From contig NC_087072.1 in assembly GCF_026151205.1 (NCBI RefSeq), forward strand, positions 11,510,169 through 11,574,168: DNA of 64,000 nucleotides, given 5' to 3'. Source of the stretch: Bolinopsis microptera (Eukaryota; Ctenophora; Tentaculata; Lobata; Bolinopsidae). The notes under the pieces are model-generated. The model was given only the letters and a program-made list of their open reading frames with translations. It was not told the DNA's origin and ran no database searches. Both the position numbers and the translations under genes were made by a program. Each line of letters opens with the position of its first letter. Position 1 is the first letter of the stretch. Shown here in pieces: positions 1 through 12,517 of the stretch.

Positions 1-1373
1 GAAATGGGGGCCAAAAGTCACTTCACATACTTGTGGCTTATTTCTCACTGAGTGCCCTATTGAAATAATTCTTTCTGGTATGACTTGTTATTGTCACTCA
101 TTCGAGGAATATATCAAATCAAATTATAACGATGTTCATTTCCTCCGAATGATCGTTCATTTTCGCGGTTTTTAGAATTATTGGATCGAGTCAAATTGTA
201 ATGTGTTTGGCCTTCTAAGATACACTTGTCCTGAAAAATTGAGCTCTGGCTACACAGATGACCGAGATATCGAGCATAAAGAGGTTAGTCATTACGCGGT
301 ATCAAGTGATTGGGTTGACATTAGATCTGCACTTTGGGAATCGTACAGAGAGCCCAATTACGATGTCGTAATGAAATGATTACCCAATCAATTTTTGTAA
401 CGAGAAAAACAAATTGCTTGATAACTTCGTCATTTTGAATCCGTTTTGAGTAATCTTTTCATATTCCACAACTAATGAACTTTACCAATATGTTAAAATG
501 AAGTTTCTACACACTATACTTCACAAAAACGAGTAGAAACTATAAACGATTCAACTTTGATTGGGTGTTGTTGTTAGCCCGGGTGTGGTTCTCAAAAATA
601 AAATATTTGAATTTAAGCGACGGAATCTTCGAATGAGTAGGTACACTGTTAGTTGTTACAGTTGTTAAACTATAAAGCATGGCTCTGTTATAACACCCTG
701 TTATGTGCACTGACTTTGTCCCCCCCCCCTGTATATGAATATTAATGTTATCTTGTATTTAAAAGAATTCTTTCTTGTTTGGTTTGGTCCTTACCTGCAG
801 TATCCTGCATCGCGAAGGTGCAATATTTTGATGACATAATATTATAGTACAAAGAACAACTTAATAGAATACATTTGCTCTATTAAAAAATTCGTTGTAC
901 ACAATTGTTTGAGAAGGTACAAATAAATCGTATAATTTGGCACGCCAACATTTTTCAAAAGGTTAAGCCTTATTTTCTGCAGTCTGCAATACTGAATACG
1001 TTTTATTTTTTATTTTCACAATGGCCGATGATTGAAATAATTCATTTAGAAAAGAAAAATTGCTTATGCATTGTCGGCAGTACAATGAGATCCACACTCA
1101 AGCCATATTTTGAATCACCGATGGTGTGTTTGAATGTAAGTCATGTTGCAACATCTGTGAGAGACCTATTATTTTGGTCTTTTGTATGGAACGCGCGCTG
1201 ACATTTATATGAAGAAAAACTAGAATTTTATTTTCACGTTGTCATCAAAAATTGTTCGGTTGTGTACAACGTACCGGGGCATGCCCGATAAAAAGTCTGT
1301 CCCCCCCCCCCCCCCACTGAGATTTGAGCTCTGTCTACACAAGAATTATGATCTCTAAAATAAACTTTTTCAG
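1..1373. other. 5' flank or intron of the IA-2-like gene
   Basis: I see no recognisable exon here, although the phosphatase gene entering at 1374 must have earlier exons (the extracellular, transmembrane and membrane-proximal parts are absent). The stretch is AT-rich with C-runs near 721-729 and 1303-1317. Positions 303-650 belong to a dispersed repeat that has an inverted copy near 52.1-52.4 kb. Confidence 0.6.
303..650 (+). repeat. Dispersed repeat, copy 1
   Basis: This segment resembles the reverse complement of 52085-52430. Shared blocks in the same order include GAGAGCCCAATTACG, GATTACCCAATCAATTTT, ACAAATTGCTTG, AACTTCGTCATTTT, GATTGGGTGT and GACGGAATC. Divergence and indels are obvious, so it is an old family. 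I could not define termini or a coding part. Confidence 0.6.
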
Positions 1374-2859
1374 ATGACCACAACCGAGTGAAGTTGTCGA
1401 ACCAGCACGCTTCAGACTACATTAATGCCAGCTATATTGTAAGTTTTTGATTCTAAATAGTACATTTCACTTGCTGATAAGTTTAAATAATTAACTTGAT
1501 TAGAGTATGATACTTATCTGATATCTCAACTTTAATTGACTGAAATACACTCGTAGTACACAGAGAGCCCAAAGAACCCCGCCTACATAGCAAGTCAAGG
1601 ACCGCTTCAAAATTGCGCGGGCGACTTCTGGCAAATGGTTTGGGAGCAAGGTGTCTCGGAGATTATCATGCTCTCTCTTAACGATGGAATTGATGTAAGT
1701 CAAGTGCATGTTTTTATCATAGACAATCGCAACATGTTTCCTATTTTAAACCTGAACCACATGACTATATGTACCTGTAATGTGTATATGTATGTAAATT
1801 GTAATGTGTTTCTAACTTACATGTAAATCTATTTCAGTGTTACCAGTACTGGGGGACGGATGGAAATGGAGTATATTATCACTACCAGTTACATCTAGTC
1901 AGTGAACATGCCAACCATCCTGACTATCCTGACTACATTGTCCGCAGCTTCTATCTCAAGAACCTGCAGGTGAACTGAAGTTTTGATTATCTCTGTGGTA
2001 CGGGGTACCCATCAGCTAAACAGCTTATCACTTATATCATCAATCAATCAAAACTCAGACAAAATCACTGTGTGAAAACATGTGGTTCACCATCCCACCA
2101 GTATCCAGATATATTGTCTCCTGAAACTCACTTAGTAAACCTTTAAATAATAAACTGTTTTAACAACCCTCCTAACCTCTCCCAGACCTACGAGACTAGG
2201 ACAGTAACTCAGTTCCACTACGTAGCCTGGCCCATGGCCTCCAGTATACCTCGCTCTACTCAGAGTATACTCGACTTCCGTAGAAAGGTTCACAAAGGTT
2301 ACCGGGGTCCCAGCGCTCCTCTCCTTGTCCACTGTAACGGTGAGTTGGAATATTTCTACTGTATTGTGTGCTATAGATTAAACAATTGTCGATAAGATGG
2401 TATAATTGTGACAGATTTAAGATTATCAGGTACAATGATGAAGATTGCTTCACCTCTAGCAGGTAAACTTATACACTAGTGCTATAATACCGTCTCTCTC
2501 AGATGGGTTGGGTCGAACAGGAACCTTCACCCTCCTAGATATGACTCTGAATCGTATATGTAAAGGAGTAAAGGAGATAGATATGGAAGCTGCAGTGGAG
2601 CACCTCCGAGATCAGAGAGCTGGAATGGTTGTAACCAAGGTTTGTTTTACTCACAACCCCCCGACCAGTATCTTACAAATATTTCACTAGATAAATGTGC
2701 TGAGCATTTCCTCATTTTCTTTGATTGGTTCACTCAATTTCCGTTATATCTCAGGAACAGTACGCGTTTGCTCTATCAGCTGTTGTAGAGGAGATTCACA
2801 ACATTCTCGGAGAACTGCCCAGTCCTAGGACCGGCCAGGTTACTCCCACCATGGATTAA
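1374..2859 (+). CDS. PTPRN: IA-2/PTPRN-like receptor tyrosine phosphatase, C-terminal phosphatase domain (5'-partial)
   Basis: Six exons with canonical GT-AG borders and compatible phases: 1374-1438, 1557-1694, 1838-1969, 2186-2339, 2503-2639 and 2755-2859, where the stop lies. They give about 242 residues of one PTP domain: [45 protein letters not shown], then the loop [23 protein letters not shown] and RDQRAGMV. The runs LDFRRKV, KGVKEID and HxRDQR are characteristic of IA-2 (PTPRN/PTPRN2), a transmembrane protein of secretory granules in neuroendocrine cells. Two catalytic positions look degenerate: the WPD aspartate is Met, and the loop has Asp after HCN where active enzymes have small residues. 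IA-2 proteins share this kind of change and are known pseudophosphatases, so a regulatory, non-enzymatic role is inferred. The N-terminal exons lie upstream and were not found. An AATAAA at 2858-2863 overlaps the stop codon. Confidence 0.92.
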
Positions 2860-3067
2860 TAAAGATGGAGAACTAGCCACAACATGGGCGCTGGCTATTC
2901 CCTTCCATGGACTCAAATTGCAGCAAGAACCAACAATGCTGCAATTTTATAAGAGCTTCTACCACCAAGCTCCCGCACATATGTTAGACCAGTTTACCAT
3001 TGTTACTGACGTGGTTTTAAAAATAATCAGAGATGGTTTAAGAGACTGGTCGGACGTATGTGTTTAA
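2789..3067 (+). other. Unrecognised coding-like open frame overlapping the last phosphatase exon
   Basis: In the +1 frame relative to the phosphatase exon the sequence is open from 2789 to a TAA at 3065-3067. The part after the phosphatase stop reads like real protein, for example [20 protein letters not shown] and later FTIVTDVVLKIIRDGLRDWS. A good donor (GACGTATGT) occurs at 3056, and AG acceptors exist just upstream, including one at the CCAG before 2840. It could be an exon of another gene or transcript, or chance openness in 3' UTR. I do not recognise the family. Confidence 0.3.
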
Positions 3068-4717
3068 ATGTATTTTGTGCTGTGCATTGTGGCTTTATTG
3101 CTTTGCAACAGCATCTTTGCACTGTTGCAGTGATGCCGTTGCACTGCCTTTATCTCACAATCACGAATCAAAATTTAAAATCTAAAATTTGTTTTAACAT
3201 TTAAATTTCATAACATAAGTGTCATTTTGGATAACAGTTTTAAAGTTTATGCTTCAAATTTCAATTTAATTTAACGTGATAATATTTGAGTGTTTGTCTT
3301 CAGCTTTCAAGCTATAAATTATCAGCTAACACATTCTGTAGGTTTTTATTTTCTAGCTGGTCTGGAAATTTTAAAATTTTCACAGCTTAAATATTACCAT
3401 TTCCACGACTAGAGATTGCATGCTTAACATAGTTTTAAAGTGTATGCTAGTTTAAGATTTTGGAAAATTTAATGATCCCGCTGGAACAAAATGTATCTAG
3501 AAGATTGAGTACTCAATAACCCTTAAATTTGCGTCGCTGTGCCAGCTTATTTATTTGCTTTAGCTTGCTTGTCTTTTAACTCAAAATATGTTGGAATTTC
3601 TTTCGCTTTCTTCTTCGTTGTCGCCAGAAAACCGTATTTTATTTCTCAAAAAATAATCTGTTTGTTATCATGTACGCATGTTTTAAAACAAAGACATTCA
3701 ATCGCCGTACCCCTACTCTGCTATATTAGTTTTCGAGTATATATTTCATATACGCTCATTCTAACAGAGTCAAGATGTGGTAAATTAGTGAGTTTTAAAC
3801 TAAAAGTTAAGTGAGTTGAGCAGCCACATGTCATATTAGGGATTATTGATTAATTTTGAAATTAAACGCAATCTGCACTGGTCAATAATACTTCACATGA
3901 TTTCGGGTAAAATAATTTCCTAAAATAAGCTATTCAGATTACTGTAAACATACGATAATATAGCGTTACCACTATTATACATATTATAATTATATAAGTC
4001 CATAATTTAAGTAGTTACTAGCTAAACACATGCTAATAATTTAAATTCCACTGGGAAAAACAAACTCTCATACCCTAACGTATCCAATAACTATAAGCAA
4101 AACATTTACGTGCTTGATTATTATAGACTCATTTAGATCGACTTGAGGAGACCGCAGATATTTCTTACAGGATACGGTACTGGATAGCATTAATCATGCA
4201 ATTTTGCGTGGATAGTCTATAATTTAGCGTCACCGCTCTTAAATTAAACCTAACAGCAATAAAATAACCTAAATATTTGATAATTTTAATTCAGCTGGAC
4301 TTTAGGTTGTTTGGTAAATATGCAAACAATTTACCCTTGATGTCACAGTGTTTAACTCTCGCAATTTATATGCTTATTTAAAGGGCACTAGATCCAGTTC
4401 CCTAGTATTAAACTTATCCTACTGACCATGATATAAATCATTAAACTTTCAAATCGACTTTCAAATCGAAACTTGTATCGATAATAGTCCGATCATGCAT
4501 CTAATATCGCAATAAAGTCTCTCGAACCTAGCAATATAACCCACGTGATACCACGTAAATAGTCGAGTCAGGTTTCTAAATATATCTATCCTACAAATTA
4601 AAAACAGAATACCTAATAATTGTTAATTAACTAGGTTTTTAAATCTAAACGTTCTGGGCATGAACAAACTCTGTTATTCCATCTAAATATTCCATATTTC
4701 GATCAGAGTTCTAATCT
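2860..4717. other. Convergent intergenic region
   Basis: This lies between the 3' ends of the phosphatase (+) and HAL (-). Beyond the coding-like frame to 3067 it is AT-rich, with short ORFs only. I see no repeat array or RNA gene. Confidence 0.5.
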
Positions 4718-7700
4718 TTAAAACTCATCCCAAAGAGGGTCAGATTCAAGGTACTGAGCCACCGTATCCCAGATAAGATTCTTCTCGATCATTTCCTGGA
4801 CGACTTCAATGTCAGGAGTGAACGCTCTATCTTTGACGTACGGCTCAACTTTCGACCGGACCAGACAATAGACCTGAAAAAGAAAATATTCTGGTGAAAT
4901 TCACATCGTATATCATCAACTTGTTGTTAATGTTGTTAATGTTGTTAATGTTGTTAATGTTGTTAATGTTGTTAATGTTGTTAATGTTGTTAATGTTGTT
5001 AATGTTGTCAATGTTGTTAATGTTGTTAATGTTGTTAATGTTGTTAATGTTGTTAATGTTGTTAATGTTGTTAATGTTGTTAATGTTGTTAATGTTGTTA
5101 ATGTTGTTAATGTTGTTAATGTTGTTAATGTTGCTAAGTAGTAGTTACCGCTTCTAAAGGCTCAGTAGTGCGGAGAGGACGTTTGAACTCCAAAGCCTGA
5201 CAAGCGGCTATCAGCTCTATCGCTAACACATTCTCCAAGTTCTTCACAACCGTCAGGGCTTTCCTAGCGGACCATCCTCCCATCGACACGTGATCCTCTT
5301 TGCCAGCAGATGTGCTCTGTGTGTCCGCAGATGAAGGGAAACACAAGGTTTTATTTTCACTGACCAGGGCAGCCGAGGTGCAGTGAGGGATCATGAATCC
5401 CGAGTTAAGACCTGAATTTCATTTGAAAGTATGTTCATTGTTCATCAAACTTTCAAAAATATCAGCCAGATTTTCCTAAGGTATAAAAATAAACTCGAAT
5501 CAGCTGGCTACTATAAATTGGAATAAGAAGCCGATATAAATAACACTACTATTGTACCTGGGGAGTCGACGAGGAAAGCAGGCAGGTTGCTACAGGTAGG
5601 GTTACACAGCCTTTCTAGCCTTCTCTCGCTCATATTCCCAATCTCGTGCACTGCTATGGTGAGAAAATCAAGAGCCTTGGCCGGGTACTCCCCATGGAAG
5701 TTTCCTGCAGAAATGATGTCAGCATGTTCAATGTCCTGTCCTTCCCCAGCACCAAATACTAAAGGATTATCTGTGGCACTGTTCATCTCGGTGGTGAAGA
5801 TACCCTCCACAAAGTTTAGTGTATCCAGAGTGATTCCCACCACTTGGGGAACACATCTGATGGTGTAGGGGTCTTGAACATCGTGTTTTTCCTGCTGATA
5901 TATCTCTGAGGGGTATTTAGTGTTGTTACAGAGAGCTCGGAGGGCGGCTGCTACTCGTTGTTGTCCCGCGTGTGGCCTGATGGCATGTACTCTCTCGTCG
6001 TAGGCACTTGTGTGTCCCTCCAAGATGTCAAGTACTATTGCGTTGATGACGATGGTTGTTCTGAGGCACTGCTTCGCTCGCTGTAATGCTTCAGCTCCAA
6101 CCTAGCAAAATAAAAGTTTAACTGTGGCCTTATATTCGTAAAAATTGTGGGGTCGATGGCTGAAGCCAATTATTTTCTGTCTAAGAAAAAAATATCAAAA
6201 CCGGTTTAGCTACTGAAACTAACCCCGCAGATAAATTGAGTCCCGTTGATCAAGCTTAAACCGTCTTTTGGTGTTAGTTGGTAAGGAACCATATCGTTTG
6301 CAGCCAGGACCTCCAAAGCATCGCCCAGCCCGGTTTTAGGACTCCACATTTTTCCTTCTCCTATCATTCCTTGAGCAAGGTGAGCTAACGGTGCGAGGTC
6401 TCCGCTTGCTCCCACCGTTCCTTGTGCTGTACAAATACAGTATATACAATTTTTATTCGATATGATGATCTCCATTCTCCTTCAAAATGTATTATAGTGA
6501 CAATTGAAAGCATCAATTACTTCTAATAACACCTAATTACACCTATAATTAACCAGCAGCCCACCTGGTATTAGTGGTAAACAACTCTTGTTGAACATTT
6601 CCACCATATATTCCACAAGTCCAGGATTGCAGCCCGAGAAAGCCTTTGCGAGCACATTGATTCTAAGTGCCAGTATTCTTCTCGTAGTATCTACTGCGAG
6701 TGGTTCTCCAATACCAGCACAATGGGATCTGAAGTTATTAGAGATGATTTTCAAATAGGGAATTTGAAATAAAATATAAATGGTATGATTGACCAGTGCA
6801 GAATACGACTTTTTATACTCGATATTTCATTATAAAACAACATCTAACTCATTTAATAGACTGGCTCATGAATTTCCCAATTATTTACATGTGAAAATTA
6901 AGTCTATACATCAACCATGCTTGTACTATGTACTATGTACATATGATTGATACTAAAACATTACCGAACCCAACTATGGGAGTCGATCTAATTCATAGAT
7001 TAGTGAATCGATACCATCGTGTATTAGGTACAATAACTGTCGATATTCCGCCCCTCAAGCTAACAAATTTTGGATATTCAAGCACATAGAGAGAAAACTG
7101 ATGAGCCAGTAATATAACATACATCCACGAACCTGACAATGTTGTACTGCAATTCAACAAGCTTCTCGCTTTCTACAACAACTTTTGACAGAAGTCCAAA
7201 ACCAGTGTTTATTCCGTACCGAACGTATCCCTTCTCGACAATATTCTCCACGATGCTGCGTGTTTCATGTAGCTTACGGACTGTTTCTTCACTCAGAGAA
7301 AGTTGTGCTTCGCCCTTACCTTAAAAAGATTGTACCGTCACCAAAACATTGACAGCTTTTCGCCCAAAATCGCCATTTTGAAATGCAAAGTGGACGGATT
7401 TCATCCCTTTTGGAAATCTTCCTCTTGAAGTACATAATGAAAATGGATGGATTTCGCACAATCGCTCTTGGACAGATCTGAGATCACAGATATCTTAATC
7501 TTATCATTATAATTTAACACACTAACCAAGTCTAATGAGGGAGTCCAAGGTAAGATCGTATCCATTAACATCGATAATTGAGGTATCATTATCAACAAAA
7601 CTGGCAGGTTCTGGAAGCTCTTCATCTTCCGCGATCACACATTCAGTTTCGTTAGACTCACTGCTGCTTCTCGTTTCTTTCCTTTTTGACGCTGTTTTAC

Positions 7701-10700
7701 GAACCACTATTTCTACCATGTCACCATCACTGGAAAAATAAATCGAACCCATAAGATTCATTGAACAAATTAGAATAATGAGGACTTCATGGTAAAACGA
7801 GCGTGACTGAGTTTTCATTCGACCAACTCTGCAAGGTAGCAAACCTTGACTTTCCGCCAAAATAACTCGTTGGATACTTACCTCAAAACATCTTTGATAA
7901 TGTCAGACGACTTCATGATATAAAATTCATCACGATGGAACTTCTTGAAGTAGCATTGGTTATATTCCATGTCACACTCGATTCCAGTGTCTTCCAATCT
8001 CGTAATTGCTTCCTGGAATTAAGGGAAGAAGTTTAAGAGGGGTTGTAAAACTTAAAAGTGATACCAACAATTACAAATTCTTCCCTGGCTAACAGCTATC
8101 AGTATTCACTATTTTTGTCTGACTTTTCATACAGAAGCAAGATATTTAAAATATGCCAAGAAAGCCTCAAGGGAATTACAAGCAGCAAGCAGTCTCTTAC
8201 TGGTTGATTAACAGACATTTTCGACGGAATATTACGATTTCAAAGCGAGATTTTTATGCCAACGTAGGCAACCTAGTTTTCTGCATATGGAGATTTTTGA
8301 CATGAATTGTTGAGGATGCGTATGATAAAATATTTGATTTCGAGATGGTCTGTGGTCAACTCAAAGCAACAGATCATATTCAATATTCAACTGCTACACA
8401 CAGATTGCTACCCATTTAAACACTATGGTATCAGTGATCAAAAATAGTAAACTAATCTTTCAACTTACCACAACCACTACTGGTAACAATACCGGTTGAA
8501 CCCACGGACTATTGTTCGAACAGAATATATAACTTTAAAGTAGTAAATTCGTTTTTTCCAATGTACGAACAAAAGAATTGGCAGCAAGAATAATTCCTTC
8601 GACGGATTGAGTAATTAAAATCACGAAAATGATGGCCGTTTCATCCAATTTTGAATTTCCAAATTGCTCCTTCACAAATCTTAATATAGTCAATAAACGA
8701 CTATCAGTATCATGATTGACTGAAAGGAAATGTAATATTCGTGTCATTATTATTTATCAAGATAAAAGTGTGTTGAATAAATGTACATTGTACATGCAGA
8801 ATTTTGAACAGAGATACTATTGTCTGTACCTTAAAACTATTTTGTGACGGTACATACAATGCACCATTGTCCGACATCCGTGCCCTAAAAATGTCTCTTT
8901 CTGTGAGGATTCAATTCAGGGTAGTAATTTACAATAGCACTCTGCACTGTATTTTTTTCAACAGTTGGAGGACCGTTGTTTTAACTTAAAGTCGCACTTT
9001 CCAAATTCTGAGAGACTTCGTAATAGTTTATGGCCGGATATAATTATCTTCAAAGCCCCACGAAAAACCTAACCGAACCTCCACGCGGTGTGGGGTGGGT
9101 GGCTCGAACGGGAGGTGCATGGGTGTTTCTAACCTATGCAAAGGAAGGGACTAGCCATCTCTACAACAAGGAAAGGCTCTAATAGCCTCTACTAACCTTA
9201 GAACCGCAGCATAACCGCTTTTCCCACAGGCAAATAACAACTTCCGCAGGAAACTAACACACTCACAGGCCCCCACATGACGTGTAACCCCAGGATTTGG
9301 TTTTGGATCAGACACTGAAAACAACGATAGAGGAGCGGTCTACACGCTCACAGGCTACCATGTCTCGTGTAACCCCAGGATTCGACACGTTCACAGGCTA
9401 CCATGTCTCGTGTAACCTTAGGATTTAAACACGCTCACAGGCTACCACGTCTCGTGTAACCCTAGGACTCTAACACTTAACAGACTCTAACACGCTCACA
9501 GGCTTCCACGCCTCGTGTACCCCAGGATTTGGTTTTGGATCGGACACTGAAAACAACGATAGAGGAGCGGTCTACACGCTCACAGGCTACCATGTCTCGT
9601 GTAACCCCAGGATTTTACACGTTCACAGGCTACCATGTCTCGTGTAACCCCAGTATTTGGTTTTGGATCGGACACTCAAAACAACGATAGAGGAGCGGTC
9701 TACACGCTCAAAGACTACCACGTCTCGTGTAACCCCAGGATTTAACACGCTCACAGGCTACCAAGTCTCGTGTAACCTTAGGATTTAACACGCTCACAGG
9801 CTACCACGTCTCGTGTAACCCTAGGACTCTAACACTTAACAGACTCTAACACGCTCACAGGCTTCCACGCCTCGTGTACCCCAGGATTTGGTTTTGGATC
9901 GGACACTGAAAACAACGATAGAGGAGCGGTCTACACGCTCACAGGCTACCATGTCTCGTGTAACCCCAGGATTTTACACGTTCACAGGCTACCAAGTCTC
10001 GTGTAACCTTAGGATTTAACACGCTCACAGGCTACCACGTCTCGTGTAACCCTAGGACTCTAACACTTAACAGACTCTAACACGCTCACAGGCTTCCACT
10101 TCTTGTGTACCCTAGGATTTGGTTTTGGATCGGACACTCAAAACAACGATAGAGGAGCGGACATCACGCTCACAGGCTACCATGTCTCGTGTAACCCCAG
10201 GATTTTACACGTCCAAAGGCTACCACGCCTCGTGTACTTAGGATTTGGTTTTGGATCGGACACTCAAAACAACGATAGAGGAGTGGTCTACACGCTCACA
10301 GGCTACCATGTCTCGTGTAACCCTAGGATTTAACACACTCACAGGCTACGACGTCTCGTGTAGCCCTAGGACTCTAACACTTAACAGACTCTAACACGCT
10401 CACAGGCTTCCACTTCTCGTGTACCCTAGGATTTGGTTTTGGATCGGACACTCAAAACAACGATAGAGGAGCGGACATCACGCTCACAGGCTACCATGTC
10501 TCGTGTAACCCTAGGATTTAACACGCTCACTGGCTCACAGGCTACGACGTCTCGTGTAGCCCTAGGACTCTAACACTTAACAGACTCTAACACGCTCACA
10601 GGCTTCCACGTCTCGTGTACCCTAGGATTTGGTTTTTGGATCGGACACTCAAAACAACGATAGAGGAGTGGTCTACAATGACGTTACAGGAACATTGCAT

Positions 10701-11353
10701 ACTCCTACGAGTTGCATGTAGCAGGCCATGACCGTCCCTGGAAGTCCCTGTCTCCTCATCGTTAACCCGTAAGGGGTTGCACCAGGGGCGGTGGTAACAG
10801 AACTTCAAGACTCTCGGAGTCTGTTGTCGATATCTATGTATAATATAATTATGGTATATAACTTGGGAGTCTCTCTCTCTAGCAGCAGGAGTTGGAGAAT
10901 GGGGACGCGTTGTGAAAGCCACCGCAAGGAAGGCTTACAGTCGACGCCGACCAATCAAAAAAAAGAAGAAGAATTATCTTCAAAATGAAAATTTGTAACA
11001 GGAGTCATTACTTATACTTATAGGTACCCCTGGATGATATTTTTGTTGCTCATTACGAGACTTATTTGGATTCCACCGACCGATTTTCACTATTGGTTTA
11101 AAAAGTCACAAAGCTAACTCCATCTACGTACCTTAGCAAGATGAGATAGAGACTGGTTCTGCTTGATGACCGGTACAGCTATGTTGTGTCCATCCAACTT
11201 AACGTGAACACAGATTACATTCTTGACAGCCGCCTGCACTTTTCGTAGCGAGGAATACTTTTTTTCATTTGATCCATTAGTTGATCCAATAGTTGAATCA
11301 AACGCTTGCATTGCAGCTTCTTCGACCAATTGCTCTAAAGCTTTCAGTACCAT
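4718..11353 (-). CDS. HAL: Histidine ammonia-lyase (histidase), complete
   Basis: Deaminates L-histidine to urocanate, the first step of histidine catabolism. Nine exons, in transcript order: 11132-11353, 7882-8012, 7527-7729, 7133-7319, 6565-6728, 6224-6426, 5558-6101, 5149-5411, 4718-4873. All have GT-AG borders, and the joined frame is 690 codons plus stop, close to the roughly 657 aa of mammalian HAL. Residues 1-185 form the animal-type N-terminal region ([29 protein letters not shown]). YGINTGFG holds the catalytic Tyr near 220. [12 protein letters not shown] carries the Ala-Ser-Gly (about 309-311) that cyclises into the MIO electrophile. ALINGTQ-like [32 protein letters not shown] and [15 protein letters not shown] complete the active site. 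The start is the first ATG (11351-11353) in the open first exon; an upstream non-coding exon is possible. Intron 1 (3.1 kb) carries a retroposon and intron 8 a 9-bp array. Confidence 0.97.
4921..5133 (+). repeat. 9-bp minisatellite (TTGTTAATG)n in HAL intron 8
   Basis: About 23 near-perfect copies of TTGTTAATG, with one TTGTCAATG variant. The array ends about 15 bp before the donor of HAL exon 8 on the minus strand (exon ends at 5149). Because the unit is 9 bp, it reads as an open Leu-Leu-Met frame on the plus strand, which is not a gene. Confidence 0.97.
8013..9041. other. HAL intron 1, 3' part
   Basis: Intronic on the minus strand, between HAL exon 2 (ending 8012) and the retroposon at 9055. 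AT-rich; no exon or repeat recognised. Confidence 0.55.
9042..10984 (+). mobile_element. VNTR-bearing retroposon with 13-bp target-site duplication
   Basis: The 13-mer AATTATCTTCAAA occurs exactly at 9042-9054 and 10972-10984 and brackets a 1917-bp insert (9055-10971). The insert ends in an A-rich tail (CAATCAAAAAAAAGAAGAAG), as expected for LINE-machinery retroposition on the plus strand. It has a unique 5' part (9055-9240), a tandem array (about 9250-10660) and a unique 3' part (about 10665-10950). The array mixes two unit types: a roughly 42-bp unit containing CACGCTCACAGGCTACCA and TCTCGTGTAACC, and a roughly 44-bp unit beginning GGTTTTGGATCGGACACT. The second type occurs about eight times, at spacings of about 125-130, 185-195 or 230 bp. 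No protein-coding capacity is evident. The layout resembles a non-autonomous composite retroposon, such as the VNTR-containing SVA of apes, but I see no homology to SVA. Confidence 0.8.
9250..10660 (+). repeat. Higher-order tandem array within the retroposon
   Basis: Interleaved units of about 42 bp (consensus core CACAGGCTACCATGTCTCGT) and about 44 bp (GGATCGGACACTNAAAACAA then CGATAGAGGAGCGGTC). Insertions such as GACTCTAACACTTAACAGAC recur at matching places, so the array has a higher-order period of roughly 230-360 bp instead of a simple one. Confidence 0.9.
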
Positions 11354-11362
11354 ATCGAACAA

Positions 11363-12483
11363 TCTGGGCGATGGACAATTCTCATTAAGCTATTTGATTA
11401 TCTCACTTTATCCCCCACTCGCAACATCAATTACTTAACCGAATAAACATAAACTGGAAAAACAAAACCACATCAAACAAATAATAAACATGTGGATTGG
11501 TTGTTTAAATTTATATTCAAAACGTACTAGTCGTCTGGTGATGCTGAATTTAAAAGAAATCGAAAATTAAAAGGAAATAACTACTATTAATATTTACTTA
11601 ATTTAATATACTTTAACTTTAAACACTATTACAAGGAGTAACCAAAATAACACTTCGAGGACCCGACTGCAGGAAATTAGAGGACGTAAATAATGCGGAC
11701 AATAAATGGTTTGAAGTAAACTGATTAAATATAAATCCTTCGTTATTAAAAGGGGGAAATTTACTCTTGTGAAACTGACGCGTGACATGTAATTTGTAAA
11801 CATGAAACTGCATAAACTCTGACAGATTTGGAGTTTGCATCACAACTAACAAATTATAGAGATGGAAATGTATAACTGCAAGCTCTCACATTTATTTTGT
11901 ACTGATGGAGCATAAAACCGGTTATGGTTATTAAAAACCGGTCTTTTTGTCACAAGATGAATTTACTCAATAGCCGTTTGTCATATTAAAATGATATCCA
12001 ACTACTTTACTCGGATTTTTCAAAAGAATATTATAATCCTCCGGTAAGGGACTGATTACTTCGGTGAAATACTTCGGTGGATCATAATGAAAGCAAAAAG
12101 TGAACTACTCTACCACAAAACTGTACATGTCACTAGATGACCAATAGTTTTACCACATACAGTGATGTCCTACATCAGGAAAAGAAAGAAATTAAATGTG
12201 CAGATACTTGTCCGGCAGAGCGTCGGTACATTATAATTATAATATACCATTATTAATAGGACGAGTGCCATGAACTATGAAGTCAGATTTGAAGGCTGAT
12301 CGGTAAATTTTAAAATATAAATATTCAGTCAATACAAGAAAACCAGTTAAACTTGAATTCATTAAATCGTGCAAAACAAGTTTTAGTTCATAAATCATAC
12401 GCTTACGTAACGAATACGGCTATATATATAATAATAGGCCAATATTATTAACAAATCTGTAACTGCGGTAGGGTAACTATTAT
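11363..12483. other. HAL upstream region
   Basis: Upstream of the HAL start on the minus strand; the promoter is presumably here or in an unseen 5' exon. AT-rich, with no recognised gene and no clear core-promoter motif. Confidence 0.45.
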
Positions 12484-12486
12484 AAT

Positions 12487-12517
<31 letters not shown>

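Noticed and set aside
1500-1826. Small ORFs on both strands around the phosphatase exons
   Set aside because: Shadows or read-through of exon 1557-1694 into its intron.
4894-5157. Poly Leu-Leu-Met plus-strand ORF
   Set aside because: 9-bp array in HAL intron 8.
10103-10333. 76-codon ORF with repeated [14 protein letters not shown]
   Set aside because: Chance open frame through two VNTR units of the retroposon; not preserved in neighbouring units.
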